From Deltaproteobacteria bacterium (GTDB lineage: Bacteria > Desulfobacterota > Desulfobaccia > Desulfobaccales > 0-14-0-80-60-11): a DNA stretch of 26,974 nt. Every line of letters begins with the position of its first letter. Position 1 is the first letter of the stretch. The stretch is taken from assembly GCA_021817645.1 (NCBI GenBank), contig JAKAGH010000004.1:1-26974 (forward strand). Direction: 5' to 3'. A program made the position numbers and the translations under genes. Of the stretch, positions 6,725-13,022 are shown piece after piece. Below the pieces are notes generated by a model. That model did not search any database. It was not told the origin of the DNA and saw only the letters and a list, made by a program, of their open reading frames with translations.

Positions 6725-7278
6725 AATTCGCCGACCAGGCGCGGCGGATGGCCCTGGTACTGAGTCACAATGGCCAGAGGCTGATAAGCCGCCAGGACCT
6801 GGGCGACCGGCTGGGCATCCAGACCCGCAAAGACATGCGGCGGGTGGATACCGCGGCAAAGGCTTTGGTGAAATCCGGCGACCTGGAACATGCCGGCCGG
6901 GGGCTCTACCGCTATATCGGTCAGCCCCCAGCGCCCAGCAAACAGGAAGTGATGTGGCGCTTCCTGCGAGCCCGGCGATTGGTGACCGCCGAAGATCTCC
7001 AGGACGTGGCCCGGGCCACGGCTGATTATGTCCGGGAGTGGCTGCGGTTATTGCTGAAGCAAAAACTGGTGCGCCAGGAAGGAAATAATTACCGCCTGAT
7101 CCAGGATCCGGGCCCGGAGCCGCCGCGCAATGAATCTAAGATTGCCTATCTGAAGAGTCGTCGTGAGCAGCAGAAGAAGGTCCTGGCCGCATTGGATGAA
7201 GTTTATCTGGATGCCATCAGCCTGGCACAGAAAGCAGCGGAGGCGCGCCTGGCGGTGAGCCAGATGGAGGAGGAGTAA
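6721..7278 (+). CDS. Winged-helix protein coupled to the B ATPase
   Basis: 185 residues, ATG in an ATGA overlap with the B gene. Residues ~20-65 (RLISRQDLGDRLGIQTRKDMRRVDTAAKALVKSGDLEHAGRGLYRY) read as a winged helix, and residues ~77-125 (SKQEVMWRFLRARRLVTAEDLQDVA...LVRQEGNNYRLI) as a second one. A helical, possibly coiled tail follows (~145-180). Two tandem winged helices point to DNA binding. Because the B protein here lacks its own HTH, this coupled gene could supply that activity in trans; that is inference. It could equally be an early transcription regulator. Confidence 0.7.
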   Translation: MKFADQARRMALVLSHNGQRLISRQDLGDRLGIQTRKDMRRVDTAAKALVKSGDLEHAGRGLYRYIGQPPAPSKQEVMWRFLRARRLVTAEDLQDVARATADYVREWLRLLLKQKLVRQEGNNYRLIQDPGPEPPRNESKIAYLKSRREQQKKVLAALDEVYLDAISLAQKAAEARLAVSQMEEE

Positions 7279-7536
7279 ATGGCCCTGGAAATCAACGGCG
7301 AATTGGAAAGAGAGATCCAAGAGGTGCTGGTGCAGGCCCGGGAGATCATGCGGGTCCTGGAACTGCCCGCGGCGGAAGCGCCTCCGGAGGAGCTGCTCCG
7401 GAGTCTGATGCTCACCGGCCTGGGGCTGCTCCGGGCGCACAAGCGTCAGCACGACGAAGTCAAGGCCGCGGCGGCGATGGCCCGGCGCATCCAGAACGGG
7501 CCGAGGCCGACTACGAAAGAGGCGCAACTTAATTGA
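7279..7536 (+). CDS. Small helical protein, unknown
   Basis: 85 residues. ATG follows the previous stop with no gap, and GGAGGAG at 7266-7274 serves as ribosome site. The sequence is acidic at the start and basic at the end, almost entirely helical (LEREIQEVLVQAREIMRVLELPAAE, then LLRAHKRQHDEVKAAAAMARRIQ). No motif or family recognised. Position in the early operon directly before gemA is the only clue to its role. Confidence 0.65.
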   Translation: MALEINGELEREIQEVLVQAREIMRVLELPAAEAPPEELLRSLMLTGLGLLRAHKRQHDEVKAAAAMARRIQNGPRPTTKEAQLN

Positions 7537-7551
7537 AGACAGGAGGATGTG

Positions 7552-8097
7552 ATGAAACCCCACTTCCGGGTCAACAAGAAGCAGATCGGGCTGATCCACG
7601 TAGCCAAGACGGACCTCATTGCCAAAGGCGTGCTGGACGAGGAGAGTTACCGGGATCTGCTGGCGCAGTACAAGGTTGGGGGAAAGCCGGTGACGTCCTC
7701 CAAGAACCTGCTCCAGTGGCAGGCGGACGCCCTGCTGGCGCACTTCAAAAACTGTGGCTGGGTTTACGTCCCCAAGGTCAAAAAGGCCCCGGTCCGCAAG
7801 CAGGTGCGCAACAAACAGATCCACCTGGAGGCGATCCAAACCATTCTGGGAGCCCTGGGCAAGGATTGGGCCTACGCCGAGGGGATCGCCCAGCAGATGA
7901 ATTATCCCGCCAAACTGGAGTGGTGCTCCGCGGAGCAGCTCCACCAGGTGCAGATCGCCTTGACCTACCAGGAGCGCCGGCTGGCCGGCGATCCGCCGCA
8001 GCCCCGGCCGGAGACCTTGGCCAAGCGGCGGCAGAAGAGCGCAGGCAGGAATGCCTGCGCCACCGGCGCCACTGAATTGGAGGACATCCCCTTTTGA
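7552..8097 (+). CDS. gemA: GemA/gp16-like regulatory protein (DUF1018)
   Basis: 181 residues from ATG 7552, with AGGAGG at 7541-7546 (an adjacent GTG at 7549 is less well spaced). The family signature is clear: an N-terminal IGLIHVAKTDL, then LDEESYRDLLAQYKVGGKPVTSSKNLLQWQADALLAHFKNCGW, and later WCSAEQLHQVQIALTYQERR. Mu GemA (gp16) modulates host gene expression and relates to host DNA supercoiling/replication control during lytic growth. The last ~18 residues (AGRNACATGATELEDIPF) are partly encoded by a palindromic REP-like repeat, so the C-terminus appears to have been extended by insertion of that repeat. Confidence 0.88.
   Translation: MKPHFRVNKKQIGLIHVAKTDLIAKGVLDEESYRDLLAQYKVGGKPVTSSKNLLQWQADALLAHFKNCGWVYVPKVKKAPVRKQVRNKQIHLEAIQTILGALGKDWAYAEGIAQQMNYPAKLEWCSAEQLHQVQIALTYQERRLAGDPPQPRPETLAKRRQKSAGRNACATGATELEDIPF
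8039..8060. repeat. REP-like palindrome, copy A (inside gemA)
   Basis: Perfect inverted repeat GCGCAGGCA-GGAA-TGCCTGCGC, followed by CACCGG. It shares stem core, GGAA-type loop and the CACC flank with copies at 14051-14074 and 14578-14601. It is translated in the gemA frame as A-G-R-N-A-C-A. No T-run follows, so it is not an intrinsic terminator. It resembles dispersed extragenic palindromes rather than a gene-specific hairpin. Confidence 0.75.
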
Positions 8098-8339
8098 AAT
8101 CCCTGGGCTCGCTCAAGAATCGCCCGCGTTCTTCTGGGACGGCCAGGCGCTCCAAGTGTCCATCCGGGAAGGTGGGATTCTCCAGCCACCGCCGGGCCAT
8201 GATCGCAGTGGCCCGCATCCTGGCCACCACCCGGCGGGACAGTGTGCCGGAGCGGGCTTATTTCTGTCAGCGGTGCCGGCGTTGGCATTTGACCAGCCAG
8301 AGAAAGGGAACGGCCCTACCAAGAGAGGAGAGGCTATGA
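8094..8339 (+). CDS. Small zinc-ribbon phage protein
   Basis: 81 residues from a TTG that overlaps the gemA stop, with GGAGGA at 8080-8085. The N-terminal half is very basic (many R, K, S). The C-terminal half carries YFCQRCRRWHLTSQR, a C-x-x-C...W-H-L-T-S pattern found in many small phage proteins and thought to form a minimal zinc knuckle. ATGA overlap with the next gene supports the reading. It may bind nucleic acid; target unknown. Confidence 0.7.
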   Translation: MKSLGSLKNRPRSSGTARRSKCPSGKVGFSSHRRAMIAVARILATTRRDSVPERAYFCQRCRRWHLTSQRKGTALPREERL

Positions 8340-8749
8340 CCGAGAAAAAGCAAACCAAGATGCAACAGGCCCTGGAGCGGGAGCAGGTCAAGGGTAGGCT
8401 GCTCCAGGAGATGACCCGGCATATCGGCAAGAGCCGGGTCATCGGCATGGGGGAGCTGTTCCAGCGGGTCTTCCAGCAGCCCTGGGAGCACCGGATCAAC
8501 GACACCCGCCAGCTGCGCAAATTGATCACCGATCTGCGCACCGGCGACAACCCCACGCCCATCTGTTCCTCCTGCTGCCACTTCGGCCCCGGCTATTACC
8601 TGGCCCAAACCGGCCCGGAGCTGCAGGCCTATATTGACAAGATCGAAAAGCAGGCCCTGCGGAAGCTGATGCAGGCGGCCCGGCTGCGGAAGCTGACCCT
8701 GCCGCAGTTGCTGGGGCAACTGGTCTTGTCCCTGAGCGGGAAGAACTGA
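8336..8749 (+). CDS. Conserved-type helical early protein, unknown
   Basis: 137 residues from ATG 8336, in an ATGA overlap with the zinc-ribbon gene and with GAGAGGAGAGG just upstream; the same frame extends further upstream to 8051, but that part overlaps two genes and is not supported. Features: GKSRVIGMGELFQRVFQQPW, then NDTRQLRKLITDLR, a possible metal site ICSSCCHFGPGYYL, and a basic helical tail (ALRKLMQAARLRKLTLPQLLGQL). The central part resembles a winged-helix unit that reads 'G..Y.L.. ..EL..Y'. Function not recognised; DNA binding is likely. Confidence 0.7.
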   Translation: MTEKKQTKMQQALEREQVKGRLLQEMTRHIGKSRVIGMGELFQRVFQQPWEHRINDTRQLRKLITDLRTGDNPTPICSSCCHFGPGYYLAQTGPELQAYIDKIEKQALRKLMQAARLRKLTLPQLLGQLVLSLSGKN

Positions 8750-8750
8750 G

Positions 8751-8927
8751 ATGTATGGCCAGGCTAAATCATTCCGGGGCCCGGGCGGTATTTTCACCAC
8801 CCCTCAGCGTTATCCTTGGGAGCGGTGGAAGCAGATGGCGCAGCAGCTGGAAAAATCAAATTCTCAGTTGGCCCGGCTGTATAAAATTCATCTGACCGCC
8901 GCGAAAGGAAATGGGGGGGGGCGATGA
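8751..8927 (+). CDS. 58-residue small protein, unknown
   Basis: ATG one base after the previous stop, ending in an ATGA overlap with the next gene. Product: Gly/aromatic-rich start (MYGQAKSFRGPGGIFTTP), then PWERWKQMAQQLEKSNSQL, an amphipathic helix, and a basic Gly-rich end. The end is encoded by a run of nine G (8913-8921) that is in frame here. Believed because of its exact fit between two genes and ordinary codon use. No family recognised. Confidence 0.55.
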   Translation: MYGQAKSFRGPGGIFTTPQRYPWERWKQMAQQLEKSNSQLARLYKIHLTAAKGNGGGR

Positions 8928-9163
8928 GGCGGGGTCAGCGTAAAAGAGCGAACACGGACACCTGGGTGCGGCAGATCTACCGGCTCAAGTTTCAGATCCT
9001 GACCGGCAAGTGCCACCTCGCCACCGGCAAGGCCCGGGATCTGGCCGTGCGGCAAAACCATCTGCCCCGGGAAGCGTTGGAGATCCCATTGAGGACCGTT
9101 TACCGGGTGGCCCAGGAGCTGAAATTGAGCCCCTGGGAGACGGGGTTGGGAGGAGGGATATGA
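8924..9163 (+). CDS. Small basic protein, unknown
   Basis: 79 residues, ATG in an ATGA overlap with the preceding small gene and its own stop in an ATGA overlap with the following membrane-protein gene. Basic N-terminus (MRRGQRKRANTDTWVRQIYRLKFQ) and a helical centre containing ARDLAVRQNHLPREALEIPLRTVYRVAQELKLSPWE, which could include a short HTH. No cysteine motif or signal. Function not recognised. Confidence 0.55.
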   Translation: MRRGQRKRANTDTWVRQIYRLKFQILTGKCHLATGKARDLAVRQNHLPREALEIPLRTVYRVAQELKLSPWETGLGGGI

Positions 9164-9390
9164 AGGATAAAATCATTTCCCAGATTGCAGGCATCGGCCT
9201 TTGCGGCCTTCTGATAATCGGTTTGTTTATCGTTAAGGTGGGATTCGATATTTCCTGGTGGTGGGTCTTCGCCCCCATCTGGCTGCCCTTCGCGGCCGTC
9301 GCGGCTCTGGTGATAATCATAACTATCACCGTTGCGGTGTTTATCGGCCTGACCATTATTGTCATCAGCATTTTGGAGTATTTCGAATGA
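9160..9390 (+). CDS. Small multi-pass membrane protein
   Basis: 76 residues from ATG 9160 (ATGA overlap, GGGAGGAGGG just upstream). Two to three membrane segments: residues ~6-25 (IAGIGLCGLLIIGLFIV), ~29-48 around WWWVFAPIWLPFA, and ~50-72 (rich in I, V, T). The SWWWVFAPIWLPF block is typical of small inner-membrane proteins in phage early regions. It is probably not the holin, because it sits in the early region far from the endolysin. Role unknown. Confidence 0.72.
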   Translation: MKDKIISQIAGIGLCGLLIIGLFIVKVGFDISWWWVFAPIWLPFAAVAALVIIITITVAVFIGLTIIVISILEYFE

Positions 9391-9599
9391 GCAAGGACGT
9401 GGAAATCAAAGGCCGCATCACCCGGGACGACCCGGAGGAGATGTTCATCCTCTTCCGGCCCAAGGCGCCGGTCTTCGTGGCGGCCGTGGCCCTGCCCCGG
9501 AAGGATATTGCCGTGGTGCGGGAGCCGGGGGAATGGGTCACCGTCACCATGTCCCTGAACCTGGCGGAAGAAAAAGGCCTGGGGGAATTCGCCAAATGA
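9387..9599 (+). CDS. Small beta-rich protein, unknown
   Basis: 70 residues from ATG 9387, with ATGA overlaps at both ends. Sequence MSKDVEIKGRITRDDPEEMF followed by alternating hydrophobic strands (ILFRPKAPVFVAAVALPRKD, then EWVTVTMSLNLAEEKG). A small beta-barrel or sheet is likely. It stands directly before the Gam-like gene. No family recognised. Confidence 0.6.
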   Translation: MSKDVEIKGRITRDDPEEMFILFRPKAPVFVAAVALPRKDIAVVREPGEWVTVTMSLNLAEEKGLGEFAK

Positions 9600-10168
9600 G
9601 CCAAGCCGCAACCAGCAAACCGAAAGACAACCCTTGTCCCACGCCCGCGCATACCGAAGCAAACCGGCTGCTGGCGGAAGTGGCCGCGGCCAAAAGCTCC
9701 CGGTTGCGGGCAGAGGCTGACCTGGCCGCCGAAGAGGAGAGGCTCAAAGAGTTGTCGCCTTTTTGGGAATCCCTGGAAACAGCTTATCTCGAAGAATTAA
9801 AGAGGGAGACGGAGGCAATCGCCAGTCTCAAGGCCTTCGAGACGGACAATAAATGGGAATTGTTCGCTCCCCCCACCTTGGCGCCGCATTCCATCAAAAC
9901 CGAATTGCCCGGCGGGGACCTCTTCTATTCCCTGGAGGAGCACGTGGTCCGGCCCCGGAAGGTGGACGTCCTGGCCAACATCGAGGAGTTTGCGGAGCTG
10001 GAGATTTACGGCCTGGGGGATTACCAGGGCTTTGCCCGGGCCATCAAGATCGCCAAATCGGTGGATTGGGACCTGCTCAAGACCTGGCCCCAGGAGCGGC
10101 TGCTCCTGGTGGGCACGGAGAAGAAGCCGAAGGAGGTTTTTACTTTTGAATTGCGAAAAGAATCCTGA
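9596..10168 (+). CDS. Gam-like DNA-end-binding protein
   Basis: 190 residues (Mu Gam has 174) from ATG 9596 in an ATGA overlap. An N-terminal coiled coil (residues ~22-80: AKSSRLRAEADLAAEEERLKEL...) leads into a compact part with GGDLFYSLEEHVVRPRKVDVLANIEEF, IAKSVDWDLLK and a terminal strand KEVFTFELRKES. This layout (long helix, then a beta-rich domain ending in an E-x-F-x-x-E-x strand) matches the Ku-like Gam family, which coats double-strand DNA ends and shields them from host exonucleases during transposition. Sequence identity to Mu Gam looks low, so the call rests on architecture and on its place after gemA in a Mu-like early region. Confidence 0.55.
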   Translation: MSQAATSKPKDNPCPTPAHTEANRLLAEVAAAKSSRLRAEADLAAEEERLKELSPFWESLETAYLEELKRETEAIASLKAFETDNKWELFAPPTLAPHSIKTELPGGDLFYSLEEHVVRPRKVDVLANIEEFAELEIYGLGDYQGFARAIKIAKSVDWDLLKTWPQERLLLVGTEKKPKEVFTFELRKES

Positions 10169-10175
10169 ACCGCTC

Positions 10176-10361
10176 ATGGATGCCGACGAATTAACGGTCA
10201 ATGAATACAGATCGTTGCTGAATGTTAATTACAACGGCAAACCGGATAAGCAATTTATTACAGGGCTTATTGCATTTATGGCCTCTCATGGGTGGATTTA
10301 TTGCGGAAGTGATTATGAGCCCGAGAAGCATTTAACCAGAATCAGATTTTCGCAAACATAG
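10176..10361 (+). CDS. 61-residue AT-rich small protein, unknown
   Basis: Frame from ATG 10176 to 10361, between the Gam-like and metallopeptidase genes. Product MDADELTVNEYRSLLNVNYN..., with FITGLIAFMASHGWIYCGSD in the middle. There is no good ribosome site, and an earlier TTG in the same frame is possible. Base composition is clearly more AT-rich than the flanks, suggesting a later arrival. No family recognised. Confidence 0.5.
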   Translation: MDADELTVNEYRSLLNVNYNGKPDKQFITGLIAFMASHGWIYCGSDYEPEKHLTRIRFSQT

Positions 10362-10371
10362 GAGGAGAACC

Positions 10372-10827
10372 ATGAAATACGACGACGTTCCCGAAACCAT
10401 TGCTCAGTTGTATGAAGACCTGAAGAAAAAGCATTTTCCCTACCTGGCCAACGCCAAGATACTTTTCCTGGCCAATAAAAAGAAAATGGTGAAGAAGGGC
10501 CGGATTGTCTTGGGCAAGTGCGTCAAGCCTTCCGACTTGCTGCGCTATTTGTCGCGCCATGAAGCTCCGGATGAAGGCTATGATTTTATTATCCTTCTCG
10601 ACAACAAATTGATGCAGCACTGCGAGGAAAGCGACATCGAGCGGGTGCTGCGGCATGAGTTGCGCCACATTTTTTTCGATTCCGACAGCAAAAACCCCTA
10701 CAGCCTGATCGACCACGACTTCACCGATTTTATGGACGAGGTGGAGTTGAATAAAGACGACCCCAACTGGGCCAACCGCGTCGCCCGGACCGTCTCCCTG
10801 ATTTACGAGCAGGAGAAGGATCAGTAG
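10372..10827 (+). CDS. Putative phage metallopeptidase (HExxH)
   Basis: 151 residues, ATG with AGGAGG 6 bases upstream. The zinc-binding helix is RVLRHELRHIFFD, with H95-E96-x-x-H99; H115 or D116 in LIDHDFTDF could be the third ligand. The N-terminal part (ILFLANKKKMVKKGRIVLGKCVK, then YDFIILLDNKLM) fits the putative phage metallopeptidase domain (PF18894-type), in which strands precede the active helix. No signal peptide, so it acts in the cytoplasm. The substrate is unknown; a host regulator or defence protein is possible, but this is not shown by the sequence. Confidence 0.75.
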   Translation: MKYDDVPETIAQLYEDLKKKHFPYLANAKILFLANKKKMVKKGRIVLGKCVKPSDLLRYLSRHEAPDEGYDFIILLDNKLMQHCEESDIERVLRHELRHIFFDSDSKNPYSLIDHDFTDFMDEVELNKDDPNWANRVARTVSLIYEQEKDQ

Positions 10828-10830
10828 GTG

Positions 10831-11031
10831 ATGGCCGGGTTGACTGATAACAGGGATCAGGAGACAGGGACAAGAAAGATTTGCCGGTGTGAGTGCCCGG
10901 ACGGCCCCTGCGAGCATCAGTGGGACGGCCCCTGGGTGGAAATCAACCTGGGCGGCGGGGGCGGCGATTCCGTGACCTGCTCCAGGTGCGGCATAACCGC
11001 CATCGGCCACGACTTGCGATGCCTGCCTTGA
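10831..11031 (+). CDS. Small Cys/His-rich zinc-binding protein
   Basis: 66 residues from ATG 10831 (GTG 10828 is an alternative). Contains CRCECPDGPCEHQW and, about 30 residues later, CSRCG near the C-terminus, so two Cys/His clusters that could bind one or two zinc ions, separated by a Gly-run (LGGGGGDS). Overlaps the next gene by 13 bases. The function is unknown; other small zinc-ribbon genes occur in this early region. Confidence 0.6.
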   Translation: MAGLTDNRDQETGTRKICRCECPDGPCEHQWDGPWVEINLGGGGGDSVTCSRCGITAIGHDLRCLP

Positions 11032-11207
11032 GGGAGATCATCGCCTGCGCGGGCGGCCGGATCGTCATCGAGCCGGACGGGGAAATCAAGTACCAGCAGC
11101 GGGGGTCGCTGCCGGGGCCGGCGTGGATCAAGGCCAAGCCCCGGTTCTTCTCCCGAGACTTGAGGGCCACGGCGGAGCGGATCTCCGCCTGCAGGAGGAC
11201 GGCATGA
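11019..11207 (+). CDS. 62-residue small protein, unknown
   Basis: ATG 11019 overlaps the end of the zinc-binding gene; the stop is in an ATGA overlap with the next gene, which is the main support. Product MPALREIIACAGGRIVIEPDGEIKYQQ... then a basic helix (FFSRDLRATAERISACRRTA). A strand-hairpin plus helix fold is likely. No family recognised. Confidence 0.5.
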   Translation: MPALREIIACAGGRIVIEPDGEIKYQQRGSLPGPAWIKAKPRFFSRDLRATAERISACRRTA

Positions 11208-11398
11208 ACGTAGAAACGATCCGGCAACTCATTCTGGATGAAATCAATGAGGGAGGGGCCATTTATCAGGCCATCATGCGTCGATTGAAGCGAGATATGA
11301 ACTTGAATCGATGTTCCCTTGCCGAAGGTTATCGGCCGATCAAGGACAATTTAGATCCCCAAAACCCGCCACAAGGTGGCTCAGGAATGCCGAGGTAA
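11204..11398 (+). CDS. 64-residue small protein, unknown
   Basis: ATG 11204 in an ATGA overlap with the previous gene. Product begins MNVETIRQLILDEINEGGAIYQAIMRRLKRDMNL, a helical pair, and ends in a Pro/Gly-rich tail. The N-terminal part could be a compact helical domain. No motif allows a functional call. Confidence 0.5.
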   Translation: MNVETIRQLILDEINEGGAIYQAIMRRLKRDMNLNRCSLAEGYRPIKDNLDPQNPPQGGSGMPR

Positions 11399-11401
11399 GT
11401 C

Positions 11402-11722
11402 ATGAAAAATTGGGGTAGGTGTTCTTGCTGGGCAGCCGTGGTAGCGGGGATATTGATGGCGCTTTATGCGGGGGCTGGAGGACTGGCCGCGGTAGGGGAA
11501 CCCCAGGTCATCGGCGATTTGACGGCGGAGAATTGCGGGGTGATGGAATTCCTCCTGCAGCATGAAGGGCACCGGGTGCGGGTGGCGGGCGGCCGGATCA
11601 TTGTTCGGGGCCGGGAAGTGGTGGCGGAGATGGACTGCCGCACCGCGGACGGCCAGTTTGCCTTCACCTGGCCCTATACCCTCCTGCAGGACATCAATAA
11701 GCGGCCGGCGCTGGAGGAGTAA
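11402..11722 (+). CDS. Exported or membrane-anchored small protein
   Basis: 106 residues. Residues ~9-30 (CWAAVVAGILMALYAGAGGLAA) form a signal peptide or N-terminal anchor after a short basic start (MKNWGR). The rest is a soluble, probably beta-rich domain with VRVAGGRIIVRGREVVAEMDCRTADG. A cysteine at residue 9 lies too early for a normal lipobox. It begins a few bases after the preceding stop. Periplasmic location is predicted; function unknown. Confidence 0.6.
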   Translation: MKNWGRCSCWAAVVAGILMALYAGAGGLAAVGEPQVIGDLTAENCGVMEFLLQHEGHRVRVAGGRIIVRGREVVAEMDCRTADGQFAFTWPYTLLQDINKRPALEE

Positions 11723-11725
11723 ATC

Positions 11726-11914
11726 ATGTGGTCAACCGCGGAAGAAAAGCTGCTGGATGAAATCACCCTGCGATGCACGTGCCGGGGCTGCGGTTGCCAG
11801 GCTTGTGGCGGCCTCTATTGGGTGACTCTGCGGGAGGGCCTCCGCTGGCAGATGGTGACGGAAACCGAGGCCAGGGAAATGTTGGGAAAAGAGCAGGGTA
11901 GCGCAAGGCCATGA
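11726..11914 (+). CDS. Small cysteine-rich protein
   Basis: 62 residues from ATG 11726. The cluster CTCRGCGCQACGG (five Cys in 12 residues) probably binds zinc or another metal. A helical start (TAEEKLLDEITLR) and a C-terminal part WVTLREGLRWQMVTETEAREMLG flank it. The stop is in an ATGA overlap with an ATG at 11911, which matters for reading the next gene. Confidence 0.6.
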   Translation: MWSTAEEKLLDEITLRCTCRGCGCQACGGLYWVTLREGLRWQMVTETEAREMLGKEQGSARP

Positions 11915-11927
11915 AAAATCAGGAAAA

Positions 11928-12749
11928 GTGCGGGGGGGGGGCGCCTTGACCGCCTCCTGCGGCCAGGCGGTGGCCCACCTGCGCAGCCCGTGCATAGAGT
12001 GCCAGTGGCGCCAGCCGGACTATGAATGCGCTCCCGAGTGCTCCCGCCGCCTGGCCTATTTGGCGGGGCAAAACCGGGACACGCGGTTCGACCAGGACAT
12101 GCAGATTCCCAGAGCGGCGGTGCCTCAAACCGACGCCCCGCCTTTCCCGAAAGAGACCGTGCCGCGCTGCGAAAAGCACGGAGTGAAAATGCTACCGAGC
12201 GCTGCTGGATCTTACTGCCCCATTTGTGGGTCTGGAAGGCCCTTGCGGTTTCAGCGGCGGCAGGCAGGAGCAGAGATGAAAACAGCAAAAAAACTGGACG
12301 TGGCCATGTGCCCGGACCACCCGGAAATGCCGCAAAAACTGGATTATAAGGGAACGCCGATGGGGGCCTGCGAGTTGTGCTTGCAGACGGCCCGGCCGCC
12401 GAGTGCCGGCCTTGGAGGCAGAACCGCGGCCATGCGGCTGATCTCTGCGCCCAAAGGGAAACGGGGCCGGCCGAAGTTGTTGAAAACGGCGGAATTTTCC
12501 CTATCTCTCGATTTTAATGAGCACCCGGATCTCTGGCGGCAGTTGCTGGAGCAGGCCGGAAAAAATGTCCGCTCGCTGGAGGAGCAGGCCCTGTTTTGCA
12601 TCCAAACCGGCCTGACCGCGGGGGAGGAAGAAAAACCCCAGGCGATCGAGCAAGCGTCGAAAGCAAGGGCAAGGAAGGTCAGCCTTCCAAAACATCTCCA
12701 GGGCGCCACGCCCGCAGTGATTCGTTCATATCTGGAGGGACGGCTATGA
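11928..12749 (+). CDS. Multi-zinc-ribbon protein, start disrupted by a G10 tract
   Basis: The open frame (GTG 11928) lacks a convincing start of its own. The natural start is ATG 11911, in an ATGA overlap with the gene before, but that frame stops at 11947-11949 after the G10 run (11932-11941); one extra G would join the two frames. The protein has CIECQWRQPDYECAPEC...RRLAYL, a zinc-finger pattern, then two similar units, CEKHGVKM...YCPICG and CPDHPEMP...ACELC, and a basic C-terminal part resembling a ribbon-helix-helix-like unit (FSLSLDFNEHPDLWRQLLEQ). ATG 12276 with GGAG upstream could start a shorter protein with only the last finger. A nucleic-acid-binding early protein is likely. Confidence 0.6.
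   Translation: MRGGGALTASCGQAVAHLRSPCIECQWRQPDYECAPECSRRLAYLAGQNRDTRFDQDMQIPRAAVPQTDAPPFPKETVPRCEKHGVKMLPSAAGSYCPICGSGRPLRFQRRQAGAEMKTAKKLDVAMCPDHPEMPQKLDYKGTPMGACELCLQTARPPSAGLGGRTAAMRLISAPKGKRGRPKLLKTAEFSLSLDFNEHPDLWRQLLEQAGKNVRSLEEQALFCIQTGLTAGEEEKPQAIEQASKARARKVSLPKHLQGATPAVIRSYLEGRL
11932..11941. repeat. G10 homopolymer at a gene start
   Basis: Ten consecutive G directly after codons 1-6 of the ATG 11911 frame. Length change by +1 (or -2) restores a continuous frame into the zinc-ribbon protein. It is either a slippage (phase-variation) site or a sequencing/assembly length error. Confidence 0.7.
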
Positions 12750-12997
12750 ATTCGGAAAAAGTGGAGGAACCCATCACCATCACCAGGAGAGCGCTGGATT
12801 GGTTGACGGTGCACGGCAATGTCTGCCTGGGATTGAGGCATCCCAATAATATCGGGCCTTCCCGGGCTCTGGCCGAGAGATTTCTGGTCGATCTCGAAGC
12901 CGAGTTATTGGCCTGCGGCCTTTTGTCGCCGACTGACATCGCTGAAATTCACCAGGTGGAGAGAGAGGAAAGTCCGTTTGGCCAGCAACTGCAATGA
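12746..12997 (+). CDS. 83-residue small protein, unknown
   Basis: ATG 12746 in an ATGA overlap with the zinc-ribbon gene, with GGAGGG upstream. Helical throughout (TRRALDWLTVHGNVCLGLRHP, then ALAERFLVDLEAELLACGLLSPTDIAEIHQVE). No signal or metal motif. It precedes the HTH gene at 13023. Not recognised. Confidence 0.6.
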   Translation: MNSEKVEEPITITRRALDWLTVHGNVCLGLRHPNNIGPSRALAERFLVDLEAELLACGLLSPTDIAEIHQVEREESPFGQQLQ

Positions 12998-13022
12998 CGC
13001 TGCCCGGTAAAGGTGAGATAGC

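Noticed and set aside
8051..8335. N-terminal extension of the 8336 gene
   Set aside because: It overlaps gemA and the whole zinc-ribbon gene; ATG 8336 has an ATGA overlap and a ribosome site.
8913..8921. G9 run as a second frameshift site
   Set aside because: The run is in frame with the 58-residue gene, which ends correctly in an ATGA overlap, so no disruption is evident.
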